Made by a program: the position numbers and the translations under genes. The notes beneath the pieces were generated by a model that worked only from the letters and a program-made list of their open reading frames with translations, did not search any database and was not told where the DNA came from. 64,000 nt of DNA from Sphingobium sp052327305 (GTDB lineage: Bacteria > Pseudomonadota > Alphaproteobacteria > Sphingomonadales > Sphingomonadaceae), in assembly GCF_052327305.1 (NCBI RefSeq), contig NZ_CP182486.1, forward strand, positions 744,001-808,000. The letters are read 5' to 3'. How positions within the stretch are numbered: position 1 is the stretch's first letter; each line of letters opens with the position of its first letter. Below are positions 62,168-64,000 of this stretch, in pieces.

Positions 62168-62192
62168 CAGTGTGGCCGACGCGGTCACACTG
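62168..62192 (+). terminator. Hairpin after the cold-shock gene
   Basis: CAGTGTGGCCG, a three-base loop (ACG) and CGGTCACACTG form an 11-bp stem with one G-T pair, 11 bases after the cspA stop. No T-run follows, so it is a stabiliser or a weak terminator. Confidence 0.5.
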
Positions 62193-62364
62193 TCGCGTTC
62201 CTAGCGCTTCGCGTGAAGAGGGAGCCTCCGCCCCGGTAAATCCTCGGCAAATTTGGCGCTTTTTCACGGCTCAGTTCGGTCACGTTATCCGATCTCGGCT
62301 GTCTGGGTCAGACGAAATCTGGCGTCCCGACAAGGTTTGTAACGTCAGTGTCCAAGGAAGCATC

Positions 62365-62493
62365 ATGGCCAAGGGTCAAATGAAATCGAAAAAGGAAGTG
62401 CGCAAGCCCAAGGCTGCAAAGCCTTCCAAGCCGAGTGCGTCTAACCCCTCTACTAAGCCTGCCCCCGTCGGGATCGTAACCATCAAAGCCTGA
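62365..62493 (+). CDS. Very small Lys-rich protein
   Basis: A 42-residue peptide beginning MAKGQMKSKKEVRKPKAAKP and ending with VGIVTIKA, preceded by AAGGAAG 5 bases before the ATG at 62365. The MAKGQM-x-S-x-KE-x-KKPK start is found in small uncharacterised proteobacterial proteins. It is rich in Lys, Pro and Ser, so probably disordered and nucleic-acid binding. The frame is open further upstream, but that part has no features. Confidence 0.7.
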   Translation: MAKGQMKSKKEVRKPKAAKPSKPSASNPSTKPAPVGIVTIKA

Positions 62494-62765
62494 CGATATG
62501 CATTATTAGACGCCAACTTTGAGAGAATATTATCTCTGCGGCGGACTGATAAGCGAGCTACCCAAGCATTGCCCCTGCGTGAAATTTTCACGCCCGAGCC
62601 TGGGCAGTGCGCCAGCATCTGCCTGGTGAACCTCTTAGCCAGCACGGGTCCATGGCGGACATTCAGCTTTCTCCGCCAAGCCGAAATTGCCGTGCCACGT
62701 CGTGGCATGCCTGACTGGTCGAGAGGGGAATTGGCGGCACTACCATCCTTAATAGGAGATCGCGA

Positions 62766-62966
62766 ATGGACATTAATCTGGAATATGCTGCTCACCAGCA
62801 TGCGGTGATGCGCGCCAACTCCGCCACCAGCGAGAGTGAGCGCATCGAGCAGTTGGCTCGAGCTTCTTCCATCGCCGCTCGGATCGGCGCGTTTCAACAT
62901 GAACTCGGTGCGGCTGCGGCTTGTGCCTGGAGTGTAGCACGGGTTGGGGTGCCCGTTCGCGCCTGA
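62766..62966 (+). CDS. Small hypothetical protein
   Basis: A 66-residue frame with AGGAGATCG in front of its ATG. It opens MDINLEYAAHQHAVMRANSA, then helical SESERIEQLARASSIAARIGAFQHELGAAAACAW. It is mostly helical and looks like a real small protein from its start signal and helix periodicity, but I recognise no family. It is followed closely by another small gene in the same direction. Confidence 0.5.
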   Translation: MDINLEYAAHQHAVMRANSATSESERIEQLARASSIAARIGAFQHELGAAAACAWSVARVGVPVRA

Positions 62967-62995
62967 TCCGATCCAAAACCTCCGGAGTAATGCCG

Positions 62996-63202
62996 ATGGC
63001 GCTTACCTATGAATTCTTAACCGCACGGGCCGAACAAGCAGCGAACGAAGCTGCCAGCGCTCTCTTGGAGAATGTGCGGATACGCGCACTCCGCTCGGAG
63101 GCCGCGTGGCGTGACATGGCCGACCAGGCTCTTGAACTCGCACGCAACCGCGACGCTGCGCGAATGAAGAACGATTTGGTACCGCTTGCGGCTGCAATAT
63201 AG
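62996..63202 (+). CDS. Small helical protein, sphingomonad type
   Basis: A 68-residue helical protein opening MALTYEFLTARAEQAANEAA, then LLENVRIRALRSEAAWRDMADQALELARNRD. I start at the ATG at 62996, with CGGAG 9 bases upstream; an ATG two codons earlier at 62990 is too close to it. Similar short Ala/Glu-rich proteins starting MALTYEFL-x-ARAE seem common in sphingomonads (recollection, not checked). Function unknown. Confidence 0.65.
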   Translation: MALTYEFLTARAEQAANEAASALLENVRIRALRSEAAWRDMADQALELARNRDAARMKNDLVPLAAAI

Positions 63203-63391
63203 CAGGTAGCGATCAGAACGAGTGTTACCGCACACGACGCTTACTTCTCGGCCTGGATACGGTCCTTGCCCGCGTCGATGCGCAAGGATTTCGAGCGTGA
63301 GAGCTGGGGCGCCCATAACACTGTCTGCGACTAACTATGCCAACGACTAATCGCGCTTTCCTGCTGTGAGCGCATACTGGAAGGCGCACAG

Positions 63392-63649
63392 ATGAACGAT
63401 AATCCCGACCTGGTTTCAGTTGAACTAATCGCGGCTCATGAGGCGTCGGATGTGTCGGCAATCAATGGGATTCTCAGCCTCGCTAACATCTTGCGTAAGC
63501 GGGGTCTGCTAACCGATGCTGAGGCGTCCGCCATGTACGAGAGCATGAGCTTGCCTCTTGGGTTAGCCAAATACGCCCAGAACGCCCATGTCCAGGATGT
63601 TCAGGCTAACCTCGATCGGTTGTTTGCGGTGATTGTTGGGCGCGGATAG
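63392..63649 (+). CDS. Small hypothetical protein
   Basis: An 85-residue, mostly helical soluble protein: DLVSVELIAAHEASDVSAINGILSLANILRKRGLLTDAEASAMYESMSLPLG, with AAGGCGC before the ATG. The acidic N-terminus and the regular helices suggest a folded helical bundle. I cannot assign a family. It is the last gene with reasonable support in the window. Confidence 0.6.
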   Translation: MNDNPDLVSVELIAAHEASDVSAINGILSLANILRKRGLLTDAEASAMYESMSLPLGLAKYAQNAHVQDVQANLDRLFAVIVGRG

Positions 63650-64000
63650 CGGCGTTTGGCCTTGTCGCTATCGAGATAACGGCTCTTAGGAGTGGGTGGC
63701 CGTGCGGAGCCTTGAGGTTTGGCGCCCGAGAGATGCCCATAGGCGCCATATAGGTCTTCTTCCACGACCTTAGACGAACTTTCGACGTTGATTCAGGATA
63801 CGAGGCCGGATGAATGATGTCGATAAGTTGGCAAATGGACAGGATTTTGGCTTTGGCGGAGTGAGCGCGCCTTCAATGTCGACCCTCAGCAAACATACCC
63901 GCTTTTTAAGCTGTTACTCGATGTGGTTGCTCTGAATACGACCCTATTCGCACGCATTTATTCGACACCAGCAGCCCGCCGCCTATACAGTTCTGCTATC
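63650..64000 (+). other. Window end: one possible micro-gene and an open frame
   Basis: A 41-codon frame (63810-63935, MNDVDKLANGQDFGFGGVSA onward) has no clear ribosome site. A second frame, overlapping it one base out of phase and encoding ERAFNVDPQQTYPLFKLLLD, is still open at base 64000. One of them could be the start of a gene beyond the window or a frameshifted remnant. Neither is recognised. Confidence 0.3.

Noticed and set aside
63843..64000. Frame open at the window end (ERAFNVDPQQTY)
   Set aside because: No start codon or ribosome site upstream in that frame and no family recognised; mentioned only in the end-of-window note.

Overview
The window looks like chromosomal DNA of a sphingomonad (Alphaproteobacteria, Sphingomonadaceae). 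This is inferred from gene content and high GC, with no database search: TonB receptors with a FecI/FecR pair, a pqq operon, a LigJ-like 4-oxalomesaconate hydratase fragment, and a DUF5681 plus ParB-methylase pair. No rRNA or complete tRNA gene was seen, and no CRISPR array.

Layout. 0-4 kb: the end of a sugar-acid type MFS transporter coupled to glycerate kinase, then a convergent Tat-exported beta-helix protein. 3.7-8.6 kb: a tyrosine/phenylalanine catabolic locus, with an Lrp-type regulator and maiA leftward and phhA, hppD, a VOC protein and fahA rightward. It ends in a broken phhB. 8.8-16.9 kb: a lipoprotein, HU, a periplasmic FKBP, and an ECF sigma / FecR / TonB receptor / phosphodiesterase cascade. 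17.1-22.6 kb: a tightly overlapping pqqABCDE operon that continues into a proline iminopeptidase and a DHA2 MFS exporter. 22.9-30.8 kb: kdpFABCDE, preceded by an extra one-helix micropeptide. 31-37 kb: a recombinase remnant, a MerR regulator with its target methyltransferase, and a TonB receptor / small membrane protein / PepSY reductase operon.

37.1-43.3 kb is the mobile, scarred part. Two IS6-family copies (one decayed, one intact) bracket a DUF1932 dehydrogenase and a ligJ-like gene cut by the IS. The right copy also replaces the C-terminus of a DUF5681 gene coupled to a ParB-methylase fusion. A tRNA-3'-end-like sequence and an AlpA regulator follow, but no integrase is visible. A solo IS6 end also lies between kdpE and pqqA.

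43.4-48.4 kb holds regulator-enzyme pairs (AraC/SDR, SDR/TetR with a palindromic operator, epimerase/MarR). 48.9-59.5 kb is a redox and electrophile-detoxification cluster under two LysR regulators: F420-type oxidoreductase, pirin, FMN reductase, DoxX, NTF2-like protein, AhpD-like protein, a PNPOx-FNR-ferredoxin fusion, GST and a YcaC-like hydrolase. A 51-bp promoter module recurs in it with exact spacing. A decayed paralogous block (NTF2 pseudogene, DoxX, cupin remnant, LysR remnant) follows at 59.8-61.2 kb. The end carries a cold-shock gene and several tiny genes.

The best candidates for new biology are the LysR redox cluster with its repeated promoter module, the pqq operon extended by a peptidase and an exporter, and the micropeptide before kdpF.
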